Part shown: in pieces, positions 1-5,679 of the stretch
Position numbering within the stretch: position 1 is the first letter of the stretch
Layout: the number at the start of each line of letters is the position of its first letter
Assembly: GCA_050331575.1 (NCBI GenBank)
Contig: JBHJGS010000029.1
Location: 1 to 9,959, forward strand
Length of the DNA stretch: 9,959 nucleotides
Source of the DNA: JBHJGS01 sp050331575
Lineage (GTDB): Bacteria > Pseudomonadota > Alphaproteobacteria > Sphingomonadales > Rhodothalassiaceae
Direction: 5' to 3'
Program-made: the position numbers and the translations under genes
Notes under the pieces: model-generated
The model's database searches: none
What the model was told of the DNA's origin: nothing
The model's input: the letters and a program-made list of their open reading frames with translations, nothing else

Positions 1-142
1 GCGTCTCCGCCGTGCATCCGATCTTCGCCGCCACCGAGCCGATCGCTTCCCACTGCGAAGCGTGATCGCCCTGGTGATCCAAAACCAGCCGGACAGCCCG
101 CTCGCGAACCTCCGCCGGATATCGTGTCGTGTGTCGTTCCAA
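1..142 (-). CDS. IS3-family transposase OrfA, N-terminal fragment (window edge)
   Basis: This is the first 47 residues of the small helix-turn-helix OrfA protein, which binds the element's ends and is fused to the DDE catalytic OrfB by frameshifting in IS3 elements. The protein reads ERHTTRYPAEVRERAVRLV and continues LDHQGDHASQWEAIGSVAAKIGCTAET, a very characteristic IS3 OrfA opening. No ATG is available near the start. TTG at 142-140 is chosen because AAGGAG lies 8 nt upstream of it. There is no stop within the window, so the gene is cut only by the window edge and may be intact. Confidence 0.85.
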   Translation of the reverse strand, partial: MERHTTRYPAEVRERAVRLVLDHQGDHASQWEAIGSVAAKIGCTAET

Positions 143-195
143 GATGGGTACTCCTTCTCACAGGTTGGAGCCTCCAGGAAATCCGGGGCGGTTCA
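1..195 (-). mobile_element. IS3-family insertion sequence, partial (left end of the element)
   Basis: The plus-strand sequence ending at 195 reads, on the minus strand, as a terminal repeat beginning TGAACCGCCCCGG followed by a run ending GGAGGCT. This is typical of one large group of IS3-family elements, whose tips start with TG. It is followed by a Shine-Dalgarno sequence and the start of OrfA. The rest of the element lies beyond base 1, so its other end and target duplication cannot be seen. The element abuts an IS5-family transposase reading frame directly at 196, so it appears to have landed inside that gene. Confidence 0.82.
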
Positions 196-196
196 C

Positions 197-346
197 TACC
201 GATATCGCAATGGCGTCGAGCGGTTCTTCGACAAACTCAAACGCGTCCGAGCCATCGCTACGCGATATGAAAAGCATGACGAGAACTACCTTGCTCTCGT
301 CAAGCTCGCAGCAGCAAGAATTTGCATGCGATTTATGAGTTGGTGA
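197..346 (+). pseudogene. IS5-family transposase, C-terminal remnant truncated by the IS3 element
   Basis: The open frame from 197 reads YRYRNGVERFFDKLKRVRA, then IATRYEKHDENYLALVKLAAARICMRFMSW and a stop. This matches the conserved C-terminal Y-x-x-R-N-x-x-E-R-F-F-x-x-L-K ... A-T-R-Y-(D/E)-K block of IS5 (IS427-group) DDE transposases, including the catalytic Glu region. The preceding bases belong to the end of the IS3 element, so everything upstream of this motif is missing here. It is therefore a dead fragment in this window. Whether the N-terminal part survives on the far side of the IS3 element cannot be judged. Confidence 0.82.
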
Positions 347-439
347 CCTAAAGCAGGTTTCGTCTAATCTGATTGGCTGAGGGGACCACAGATTTTGCGA
401 CATATGACTCTGCGTCCCAGGGCACTGTGGCAGGCGGGT
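347..439. other. Noncoding junction between two IS remnants
   Basis: This short stretch lies between the stop of the IS5-type fragment and the first Met of the IS630-type remnant. It should contain the terminal repeats of one or both elements. No inverted-repeat partner is present in the window, so exact element borders cannot be placed. No promoter, RNA gene or reading frame is recognised. Confidence 0.4.
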
Positions 440-807
440 ATGGCCCGGGCTTGTGGGATCGACCTTCGACGGCGGGCTGTCTGCCCGAGCAGCGGCGGCC
501 CGCTTTTCGGCGGGCGTTGCCACCGCGATTGTCTGGCATCGCAAATGGTGCGAGGTCGGCAGTCTTGAGCCGGGCCGCCTAGGCCTTCTTCAGGGCGCGC
601 GGCTCGATCCGCACGAGGCGTTCGTCATTGGCTTGATTGATGCACAGGCCGACATTGCCCTGCTTGAACTTGTCGAGCGCCTTCAGCAGGGTCACGGCCT
701 TTGGGTCGGCAAGACGACCTTGCGGACCGTCCTCCATCGGCGCGACTGGACATAAGGGAAAGACCGCCCATTCGGCTGAACAGAAGCGCGCGGACGTGCC
801 CACCTGA
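440..807 (+). pseudogene. IS630-family transposase remnant with two frame breaks
   Basis: Three reading frames together spell the N-terminal third of an IS630-family (Tc1/mariner-like) transposase. The first frame, from the ATG at 440, gives MARACGIDLRRRAV. The second, from about 468, gives DGGLSARAAAARF and continues through the helix-turn-helix region to GKTTLRTVLHRRDWT before a stop at 753-755. The third, from 751, gives HKGKTAHSAEQKRADV before TGA at 805. In intact relatives these blocks follow one another in one frame (LRRRAV..., GGLSARAAAARF, ...RRGWT, HKKKTAHA-EQ-RPDV). The DDE catalytic domain is absent, so it is an inactive fragment. After 807 homology fades within about 20 bp, next to the sspB stop codon. 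Confidence 0.8.
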
Positions 808-841
808 GGCGAAGAAGACGCGAAGACGGCGCCGGTGCCGG

Positions 842-1363
842 TCAGGGCTTCTTGCGGAAGGCGTCCAGGGTGACGACGTTATCGCCATCGCCATCGCCGT
901 CGCCGTCGCTGCCCTCAGCGGGGGCGGGGTCGGGGTCGGGGTCGGCGGCCTCGGCCGCGTCGGCCGCATCCGGCTCATCGTCTGGCGGCAGGGTCTTCTC
1001 GTCCAGATCCGGATCCTGAAACTGCAGGGCGAACTGCACCGAGGGGTCGACGAAGCCGACGATGGCGCTGAACGGGATCACCAGGGTTTCCGGCTGCTGA
1101 TTGAAGCTCAAGCCCACCTTGAACCGGTCTTCATAAACCGTGAGATCCCAGAATTTGTGCTGCAGCACCACGGTCATCTCGTCGGGATAGCGCTCGCGCA
1201 GATGCTCCGGCATCGACACGCCGGGCGCGCGGGTGCGGAAGGCGATGTAGAAATGATGATCGCCGGGCAGGCCGTCCTTGGCGGTGCAGATCAGGATGTC
1301 GCGCACGACATTGCGCAACGCCTTCTGGACCAAATCATCATAATCGATTTGACTGCTCGACAT
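842..1363 (-). CDS. sspB: SspB family ClpXP adaptor (alphaproteobacterial type)
   Basis: A 173-aa adaptor that binds the degradation tag added by tmRNA and tethers tagged proteins to the ClpX unfoldase for ClpP proteolysis. Residues 1-118 form the SspB substrate-binding domain, with the family hallmarks DGLPGDHHFYIAFRT (30-44), YPDEMTVVLQHKFWDL (59-74) and IPFSAIVGFVDPSVQFALQF (96-115). Residues 118-160 are a low-complexity acidic linker rich in Asp, Ala and Pro. The last residues, NVVTLDAFRKKP, look like the ClpX-binding (XB) tail. A longer frame extends upstream to 1555, but the ATG at 1363 is chosen because GGGAG lies just upstream and the family begins here. It sits directly downstream of ssrA, with its own predicted promoter between them. 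Confidence 0.94.
   Translation of the reverse strand: MSSSQIDYDDLVQKALRNVVRDILICTAKDGLPGDHHFYIAFRTRAPGVSMPEHLRERYPDEMTVVLQHKFWDLTVYEDRFKVGLSFNQQPETLVIPFSAIVGFVDPSVQFALQFQDPDLDEKTLPPDDEPDAADAAEAADPDPDPAPAEGSDGDGDGDGDNVVTLDAFRKKP
881..910. repeat. Six-base tandem repeat in the sspB linker (five units)
   Basis: Five near-identical hexamers (atcgcc x3, then the gtcgcc variant) encode the alternating Gly-Asp run of the SspB linker on the minus strand. A gain or loss of units stays in frame, so the linker length could vary by replication slippage without disrupting the adaptor domain or its C-terminal ClpX-binding tail. Confidence 0.8.
926..943. repeat. Hexamer tandem repeat ggggtc x3 in sspB
   Basis: Three perfect copies of ggggtc encode the Asp-Pro dipeptide run (DPDPDP) of the SspB linker on the minus strand. 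It lies about 16 bp from the Gly-Asp hexamer tract and has the same property of frame-neutral length change. Confidence 0.75.
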
Positions 1364-1421
1364 CGTCACTCCCAGCGGCCGGCTTGCCGCCCACGCCTGA
1401 TCCTCGCCCTCTTCAGCTTTG

Positions 1422-1450
1422 GTTATAACCAGCCGCCGGGGGACCTGCAA
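1422..1450 (-). promoter_or_regulatory. Predicted sigma-70-type promoter of sspB
   Basis: On the minus strand a TTGCAG -35 (1450-1445) is followed by a 17-bp spacer and a TATAAC -10 (1427-1422), which matches 5 of 6 consensus bases. Transcription would start near 1415, giving a leader of about 50 nt before the sspB ATG at 1363. The -10 lies inside a perfect 12-bp palindrome, tggttataacca (1420-1431). Confidence 0.55.
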
Positions 1451-1513
1451 AGACCGATTAGCCGGGAAAGCGGGTGGAAGAGGGGCTTCTGTTGCTAGGT
1501 GCCCCAAACCCCA

Positions 1514-1530
1514 CCTGACCCTGTCGAAGG
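1514..1530. repeat. Intergenic repeat unit resembling the CCTGAGCCTGTCGAAGG family
   Basis: The 17-mer cctgaccctgtcgaagg is one base away from cctgagcctgtcgaagg, an intergenic motif I recall as highly repeated in several alphaproteobacterial genomes. Only one copy is present here, just past the end of the tmRNA coding piece. Its role is unknown; it may contribute to the 3' end or processing of the transcript. Assignment is from memory of the motif, not from a search. Confidence 0.4.
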
Positions 1531-1539
1531 CCCAGGAAT

Positions 1540-1809
1540 TCAAGAGTGCGGACACTCAAACCGCATTACGCGGCCAGAGCGACCTCGACGTCATTGTCGT
1601 TCGCACTTAGATTACGGCCCATCACGGCGGTACCATGCCGGGCGAAGGGCTGCGTCTTTCAACAGGCGTCGATCCTATATCGCCCCCATCAGCGGGCCCC
1701 GCAGCGATATGCTGCCGCAGGGCGCGGTGGTGGAGGCGCCGGGTACTGCCCCCGGGTCCGCACAGTCTATTGCACGCGCCGTTTATCGCCATAGCCGGTT
1801 GCCCAGCAG
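1540..1809 (-). ncRNA. ssrA: Permuted two-piece tmRNA
   Basis: tmRNA rescues stalled ribosomes and adds a degradation tag. In alphaproteobacteria the gene is circularly permuted: the acceptor piece comes first, then a spacer that is cut out, then the coding piece. Here, on the minus strand, the acceptor piece runs from about 1809 to the encoded CCA at 1730-1728, with a T-arm of CCGGG, a 7-nt loop and CCCGG. A 40-nt spacer (1727-1688) carries a GCAGC/GCTGC hairpin. The coding piece starts with GGGGGCG (1687-1681), which pairs with CGCCTCC (1738-1732) as a 7-bp acceptor stem with one G-U, followed by the typical AGGATCGAC. CTGTTG of the coding piece pairs with CAATAG of the acceptor piece (helix 2). 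The tag frame is 1604-1566. The stop codon sits in a hairpin loop (CCGC-GTAAT-GCGG), as in helix 5 of known tmRNAs. The outer ends are approximate. Confidence 0.94.
1566..1604 (-). other. tmRNA tag reading frame (ANDNDVEVALAA)
   Basis: Twelve codons from GCG at 1604 to the TAA at 1568-1566 encode ANDNDVEVALAA. The ANDN start is the usual alphaproteobacterial tag opening, and the terminal ALAA is the ClpX recognition end. The incoming alanine on the tmRNA itself would precede it. The internal DVEV stretch is the variable part. Confidence 0.92.
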
Positions 1810-1814
1810 ACCTG

Positions 1815-1842
1815 AATATAAGCGCTGCTTGGCCTGATGCAA
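1815..1842 (-). promoter_or_regulatory. Predicted sigma-70-type promoter of ssrA
   Basis: On the minus strand TTGCAT (1842-1837) is separated by 16 bp from TATATT (1820-1815), which matches 5 of 6 bases of the -10 consensus. Transcription would start near 1809, just before the acceptor piece of the tmRNA. It faces away from the LysR gene, whose ATG lies 74 bp upstream of the -35. Confidence 0.55.
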
Positions 1843-1915
1843 AGCCCCCTTGCCTTGCCGCCAAGCGCTTTTGAACGCATATGCCCTCATCGACGGATTT
1901 TATCACGGCCGTGTC

Positions 1916-2881
1916 ATGGACCAGCTGAGCGCCTTGCGCATTTTCACCCGAGTCGCGGAAAGCGGCAGCTTTTCCTCCGCTGCGCGCCACCTCAATCTGT
2001 CCAAGTCCGCCGTGTCGAAGCAAGTGTCCGCCCTGGAGGACCATCTGGGCGCCAAACTGCTCTACCGGACCACCCGGCAGGTCAGTCTGACGCCGGAAGG
2101 CCGGGCCTATGTCGAACGCATCCTGCCGATTCTCGATGAATTGCACGACGCCGATCAGTCCGTCCGCCAAGCCAAGGTGGAGCCGCGCGGCACCTTGCGC
2201 GTGAATGCCCCCCTCGGCTTCGGCTATCGCCACATCGCCCCGCTGCTGGCCGCGTTCCAGCACCGGTTTCCGCGCCTGTTGCTGGATCTGGATCTGACCG
2301 ATCGCTTTGTCGATCTGGTCGAGGAGGGCTATGATGTTTGCATTCGCATCGCCGACCAGTTGGAAGATAGCAGCCTGATTGCCCGGCGCCTCGCCACCGT
2401 GGATCTGCTCATGGTCGCAGCCCCCGCCTATTGTGAGCGTCATGGCGTGCCGGTGGAGCCCGCGGATCTGCAGACGCATCGCTGTTTGCGCTATCGCGGG
2501 CGGCGCGGGCTGCATGAATGGCCGCTGGAAGCGCGCGACGGCCGGCGCACCGTGGTGCGGGTGAAGGGGCCGTTCATCTCCAACAATGGCGAGGCGCTGC
2601 GGCAGGCCGCTGTCGATGCCATGGGCATCGCGCGCTTGCCCGCCTTTACAATCTCCGAGGATCTTGCCGCGGGGCGGTTGAGGCCGGTGATGGCGGATTG
2701 GTCTCCGCCGCAACTGAGCATTCATGCGCTGTATCCGGCAAACCGGCATCTCTCCGCCAAGGTCCGCGCCTTCGTGGACTTTCTGGCCGCGGATTTCCGA
2801 TCGGATCCCTCCTGGAACGCCGCGTGCCGACGATCCGCGGATCAGGCGACCACGCCGGCCCGCCGCAAAGCCGCCAGCTGA
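1916..2881 (+). CDS. LysR-type transcriptional regulator (CrgA-like subgroup)
   Basis: A 321-aa DNA-binding regulator of the LysR family. Residues 1-60 form the winged helix-turn-helix: MDQLSALRIFTRVAESGSF, then SSAARHLNLSKSAVSKQVSALEDHLGAKLLYRTTR. Residues from about 88 (GTLRVNAPLGFGYRHIAPLL) form the two-lobed effector-binding domain, whose D-L-V-E-E-G-Y-D-V-C-I-R-I motif is typical of the CrgA-like subgroup. The C-terminal 20 or so residues are a basic, poorly conserved tail. The start at 1916 is chosen because the family begins MDxLxALRxF; the frame also extends upstream to 1850. The effector is unknown. It is divergent from ssrA and convergent with a CoA-transferase gene, which is a plausible target but not shown to be one. 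Confidence 0.92.
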   Translation: MDQLSALRIFTRVAESGSFSSAARHLNLSKSAVSKQVSALEDHLGAKLLYRTTRQVSLTPEGRAYVERILPILDELHDADQSVRQAKVEPRGTLRVNAPLGFGYRHIAPLLAAFQHRFPRLLLDLDLTDRFVDLVEEGYDVCIRIADQLEDSSLIARRLATVDLLMVAAPAYCERHGVPVEPADLQTHRCLRYRGRRGLHEWPLEARDGRRTVVRVKGPFISNNGEALRQAAVDAMGIARLPAFTISEDLAAGRLRPVMADWSPPQLSIHALYPANRHLSAKVRAFVDFLAADFRSDPSWNAACRRSADQATTPARRKAAS

Positions 2882-4071
2882 TCCGCCGGCACGCCGAGGT
2901 CGCGCAGAATTTCGTCGCTATGCTCGCCGAGCATCGGCGGCGGCCGGTCATGGCGCGGCGGCGTTCGAGATAGGTGCATCGGCTGGGCGATGGTGGTCAG
3001 CGCACCGGCGCGCGGATGGCTCTGGGTCACCGCCAGGCCGCGGTGCTTAACCTGTTCATCGCCCAGCGCCTGGGCAATGTCATTGATCGGGCCGTGCGGA
3101 ATATTGGCCGCGGCCAGCCGGTCCAGCCACACCGCCCGCGTCTGCCGGCGCAGGATCGCCGCAATGCGCGGCACCAGCACCTCGCGCGCCTCCACCCGGC
3201 CGCGATTGGTGGCGAAGCGGGGGTCGGCGGCCAGGTCCGGGGCCTCAATTGCCGCGCAGAAGCGGGCAAATTGCCGGTCATTGCCGACCGCCACGATCAG
3301 ATGCCCGTCTGACGCTGCGAACACCTCATACGGCACGATGTTCGGATGGGCATTGCCGCGCCGCTGCGGCACCTGCCCGCCGATCAGATGGTTCATCGTC
3401 TGATTGGCCAGCCAGGCCAATTGCGTGTCCATCAGCGCCATGTCGATATGCTGACCCTCGCCGGTGGCGTCGCGATGGCGCAGCGCCGCGAGAATGGCGA
3501 TCACCGCATACATGCCCGTGGTCAGATCGCTGACCGCCACGCCGGTCTTCATCGGCGGGCCGTCAGCCGCGCCGGTGATCGACATCAGCCCGGCCATGCC
3601 CTGGATGATGAAATCATAGCCGGCCTGGGCCGCGCGCGGGCCGGTCTGGCCGAACCCGGTGATCGAGCAATAGACCAGGCCCGGATGCGCCGCCGCCAGA
3701 GCGGCATAATCCAGGCCATAGGCCTTCAAGCCGCCGACCTTGAAATTCTCAATCAGCACATCGCTTCGGCCGGCCAGTTGCCGCACCAGCGCCTGGCCCT
3801 CGGCCTGCGTCAGATCGATCGCGATGGAGCGCTTGTTGCGGTTGGCCGCCAGATAATAGGCCGCGTCCAGTTCCCGGCCGTCGGGATCGGTCAGGAAGGG
3901 CGGGCCCCAGCTGCGGGTGTCGTCGCCCTGGCCGGGCCGCTCCACCTTGATCACATCTGCGCCCAGATCCGCCAGGATCTGACCGGCCCACGGCCCGGCC
4001 AGCACCCGTGACAGGTCGAGCACCTTCAAGCCGGTGAGCGGCGGCGGGGCGTGGCCGGAACACGATGTCAT
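2842..4071 (-). CDS. CaiB/BaiF family (class III) CoA-transferase
   Basis: A 409-aa cytoplasmic enzyme that moves coenzyme A between a CoA thioester and a free carboxylic acid through an aspartyl-CoA intermediate. The N-terminal block LTGLKVLDLSRVLAGPWAGQ, then LADLGADVIKVERPGQGDDTR, is diagnostic. The probable nucleophile is Asp153 in QAGYDFIIQGMAGLM. GRRGNAHPNIVPYEVF-like and DGHLIVAVGNDRQF blocks follow, and length is normal for the family. The overall pattern resembles members acting on dicarboxylates such as glutarate or succinate, but the substrate cannot be read from sequence. The frame extends to a TTG at 4107; the ATG at 4071 is preferred, though its ribosome site is weak. Its gene overlaps the convergent LysR gene by 40 bp, and it lies 42 bp downstream of the exported protein gene on the same strand. 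Confidence 0.9.
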   Translation of the reverse strand: MTSCSGHAPPPLTGLKVLDLSRVLAGPWAGQILADLGADVIKVERPGQGDDTRSWGPPFLTDPDGRELDAAYYLAANRNKRSIAIDLTQAEGQALVRQLAGRSDVLIENFKVGGLKAYGLDYAALAAAHPGLVYCSITGFGQTGPRAAQAGYDFIIQGMAGLMSITGAADGPPMKTGVAVSDLTTGMYAVIAILAALRHRDATGEGQHIDMALMDTQLAWLANQTMNHLIGGQVPQRRGNAHPNIVPYEVFAASDGHLIVAVGNDRQFARFCAAIEAPDLAADPRFATNRGRVEAREVLVPRIAAILRRQTRAVWLDRLAAANIPHGPINDIAQALGDEQVKHRGLAVTQSHPRAGALTTIAQPMHLSRTPPRHDRPPPMLGEHSDEILRDLGVPADQLAALRRAGVVA

Positions 4072-4113
4072 TCCCGCCAGATGCCCGCGCCGGTCCGGTT
4101 CGGTCAAGCCGTG

Positions 4114-4935
4114 TCAGAAGCGGATGCTCAAGCCCAGATCGAAGGCGACATCATCGAGTTGGTTGCCGACCACGGTGCGCACCGACGCATCCAGGCGCAC
4201 CCGGTCCCCAAGCTTGACCAGGCCGCCGGCTTGTACGGTCGCGACGTCCTGCAGGGTGGAGGAGATCAGCCCCTGCACCTCACCATAGGTGCTGAACCGC
4301 TCGGTCCAATCCTTCTGCACGCCGATGCTGGGCAGGAACGACGGGTTGGCGCCATTGGTCGAGGCCGCCTGCAACGTCCCGAAAACCGCAAGCCCATCGA
4401 GGCTGTACTGCCAAGACGCACCGCCAAAGCCGATGGCATCACCAGAACCGGTCGCGATTTGGGCGCCAGCGAACAGCGATATCGTCGGCAGCAACCCGGC
4501 CTGGTCAAGTAAGCGCGCCTTGCCGCTGATCTCTACCGGCAGCGTGTCGGTCTCGGTGCTGTCGATGGCGGGAACGGTGACAGTCGTGCCGCCGGTGGCA
4601 AAGCTGGCTGCCTCTTGGTCAACAGACAAGATGCCCGCGCCAAACCATCGCACGCGCAGTTCCAGCCGGTCCAGAACGCCATATCGCAACTGAATGTCGG
4701 GCACTTGCACGAGCGTCTCATCGCGGTCCGGCACAGCCAATTGGATCGTGCCCACTTCCGGATCTGTGCTGGCAAACGTGACATCCACGCCGGCTTCGAC
4801 CTGGACTTGTCCCTGCTCAAGCTGATCGACGCGCGGCGCCAAAAAGGCTCGATCCGGCTGTGCTGAGGGCGTGTCCTGGGCCGCGGCCGGAAGCGCCAGA
4901 AGGACAGATGGCATTATCAAAATACGCACTGCCAT
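4114..4935 (-). CDS. Secreted outer-membrane beta-barrel-like protein (transporter-like)
   Basis: A 273-aa protein with an apparent Sec signal peptide: a short basic start, a hydrophobic core ILIMPSVLLALP, and an AAA cleavage motif before residue 20. The mature part has alternating polar/hydrophobic strands (for example LVQVPDIQLRYGVLDRLELRVRW, here residues 75-97) and ends in a terminal Phe (LGLSIRF), the usual signal for beta-barrel assembly in the outer membrane. The Y-G-(V/I)-x-D-R-(L/W)-E-L-R pattern is seen in proteins annotated as transporters of the Phenol_MetA_deg group (PF13557). Function is not established. ATG at 4935 follows an AAGAAG ribosome site. It may be co-transcribed with the CoA-transferase 42 bp downstream. 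Confidence 0.75.
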   Translation of the reverse strand: MAVRILIMPSVLLALPAAAQDTPSAQPDRAFLAPRVDQLEQGQVQVEAGVDVTFASTDPEVGTIQLAVPDRDETLVQVPDIQLRYGVLDRLELRVRWFGAGILSVDQEAASFATGGTTVTVPAIDSTETDTLPVEISGKARLLDQAGLLPTISLFAGAQIATGSGDAIGFGGASWQYSLDGLAVFGTLQAASTNGANPSFLPSIGVQKDWTERFSTYGEVQGLISSTLQDVATVQAGGLVKLGDRVRLDASVRTVVGNQLDDVAFDLGLSIRF

Positions 4936-5117
4936 TGCAACTTCTTGCTACAAAACAAAAAACGGGTTTGGCCAAATTTTCTTAGAGGCGATCTAACGCT
5001 TGAGCAAGCGCATCCGCAGAGCCAGCCTTTTGCCGCACTGCACAATTTCGGCTTGCCCGTGCGGTCCGCAGGCGCCTAAACAGGGCGCTTTGATCGTGCT
5101 GGTGAGGAGGGTCGGTG
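4936..5117. promoter_or_regulatory. Divergent intergenic region between the exported protein and the MaoC hydratase
   Basis: This 182-bp gap must hold the promoters of two divergent genes. Its left part (about 4941-4980) is strikingly AT-rich for this window and contains a perfect palindrome, tttggccaaa (4967-4976). The right part contains the short inverted repeat tgcgg-t-ccgca (5060-5070). No strong -35/-10 pair is visible in either direction. A ribosome site, gaggagg (5104-5110), serves the rightward gene. Confidence 0.4.
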
Positions 5118-5624
5118 ATGGCTGTCGAACCCAGAGCAGAAGGCGGCAACCGCTTCCGCGAGAGCTTCGGCCGGTATTTGGAGGATTTCCAGGTCGGCCA
5201 CATCTATGAGCATCGGCCCGGCCGCACCATCAGCGAGGCCGACAATAGCTGGTTCAGCCTGCTGACCATGAACACCCACCCCCTGCATTTCGATGCCGCC
5301 TATGCCGCAAAGTCGGAATTCGGCCGACCCGTGGTGGTGTCCTCGTTGACGGTGTCGCTGCTGCTGGGCATGAGCGTTACCGACGTCAGCTACAAGGCGA
5401 TCGCCAATCTGGGCTGGACCGACATCAAGATGACCGCCCCGGTGTTCTGCGGCGATACGCTTTATGCGGAATCGGAGGTTTTGGAAGTGCGGCCGTCCAA
5501 ATCCCGGCCGACCCAGGGCATCGTGACCGTGCGGACCATTGGGCGCAACCAGACCGGCGAGATCGTGTGTACCTTTATCCGATCGGTTCTGATACCCAAA
5601 CGCGGCCACGGTATCGAAAACTGA
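5118..5624 (+). CDS. MaoC-like (hot-dog fold) enoyl-CoA hydratase/dehydratase
   Basis: A 168-aa single hot-dog-domain protein of the MaoC dehydratase family, which adds water across the double bond of an acyl-CoA. Family features are GRYLEDFQVGHIYEHRPGRTIS (18-39), the active-site loop MNTHPLHFD (51-59), EFGRPVVVSSLTVSLLLGMSV (68-88) and the C-terminal strand motif PVFCGDTLYAESEV (108-121). His57 occupies the catalytic His position. The usual catalytic Asp of the D-x-N-P-x-H form is Asn52, which may be normal for this subgroup. A GTG at 5115 is possible, but the ATG at 5118 has better spacing (7 nt) from gaggagg. It could act on the same acyl-CoA pool as the nearby CoA-transferase, though that gene is on the other strand. 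Confidence 0.88.
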   Translation: MAVEPRAEGGNRFRESFGRYLEDFQVGHIYEHRPGRTISEADNSWFSLLTMNTHPLHFDAAYAAKSEFGRPVVVSSLTVSLLLGMSVTDVSYKAIANLGWTDIKMTAPVFCGDTLYAESEVLEVRPSKSRPTQGIVTVRTIGRNQTGEIVCTFIRSVLIPKRGHGIEN

Positions 5625-5679
5625 GCCCGGCAACCGGACGCTCGTGTCCTTATGACCTCCTCGTACAGAAGGGATGGCC

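Noticed and set aside
829..842. Short GC-rich hairpin just after the sspB stop as a terminator
   Set aside because: The stem is only 4 bp and there is no proper T-run. It also lies in the decayed IS630 border.
701..1498. Plus-strand open frame of 265 codons over sspB
   Set aside because: It is antisense to sspB, whose protein is clearly conserved; the frame is a shadow caused by GC-rich codon use.
1855..1883. TTGCCG-17-CATATG as a possible LysR gene promoter, with the palindrome gcatatgc
   Set aside because: The -10 match is only 3 of 6 and the palindrome is 8 bp, so it cannot be told from chance.
1622..2749. Long minus-strand open frame (375 codons) across the ssrA and LysR region
   Set aside because: It is the complement of the LysR gene and of the tmRNA. 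Its composition (Gln-, His- and Arg-rich) is typical of antisense frames in GC-rich DNA, and the plus-strand LysR protein is unmistakable.
3346..4011. Plus-strand open frame of 221 codons opposite the CoA-transferase
   Set aside because: Antisense shadow of a clear CaiB/BaiF protein; the translation is His/Arg/Gln-rich and matches no known family.
5053..5082. TTGCCC-18-TAAACA as a possible promoter for the MaoC hydratase
   Set aside because: Both boxes are poor matches, so it was not listed as a promoter; only the intergenic region is described.
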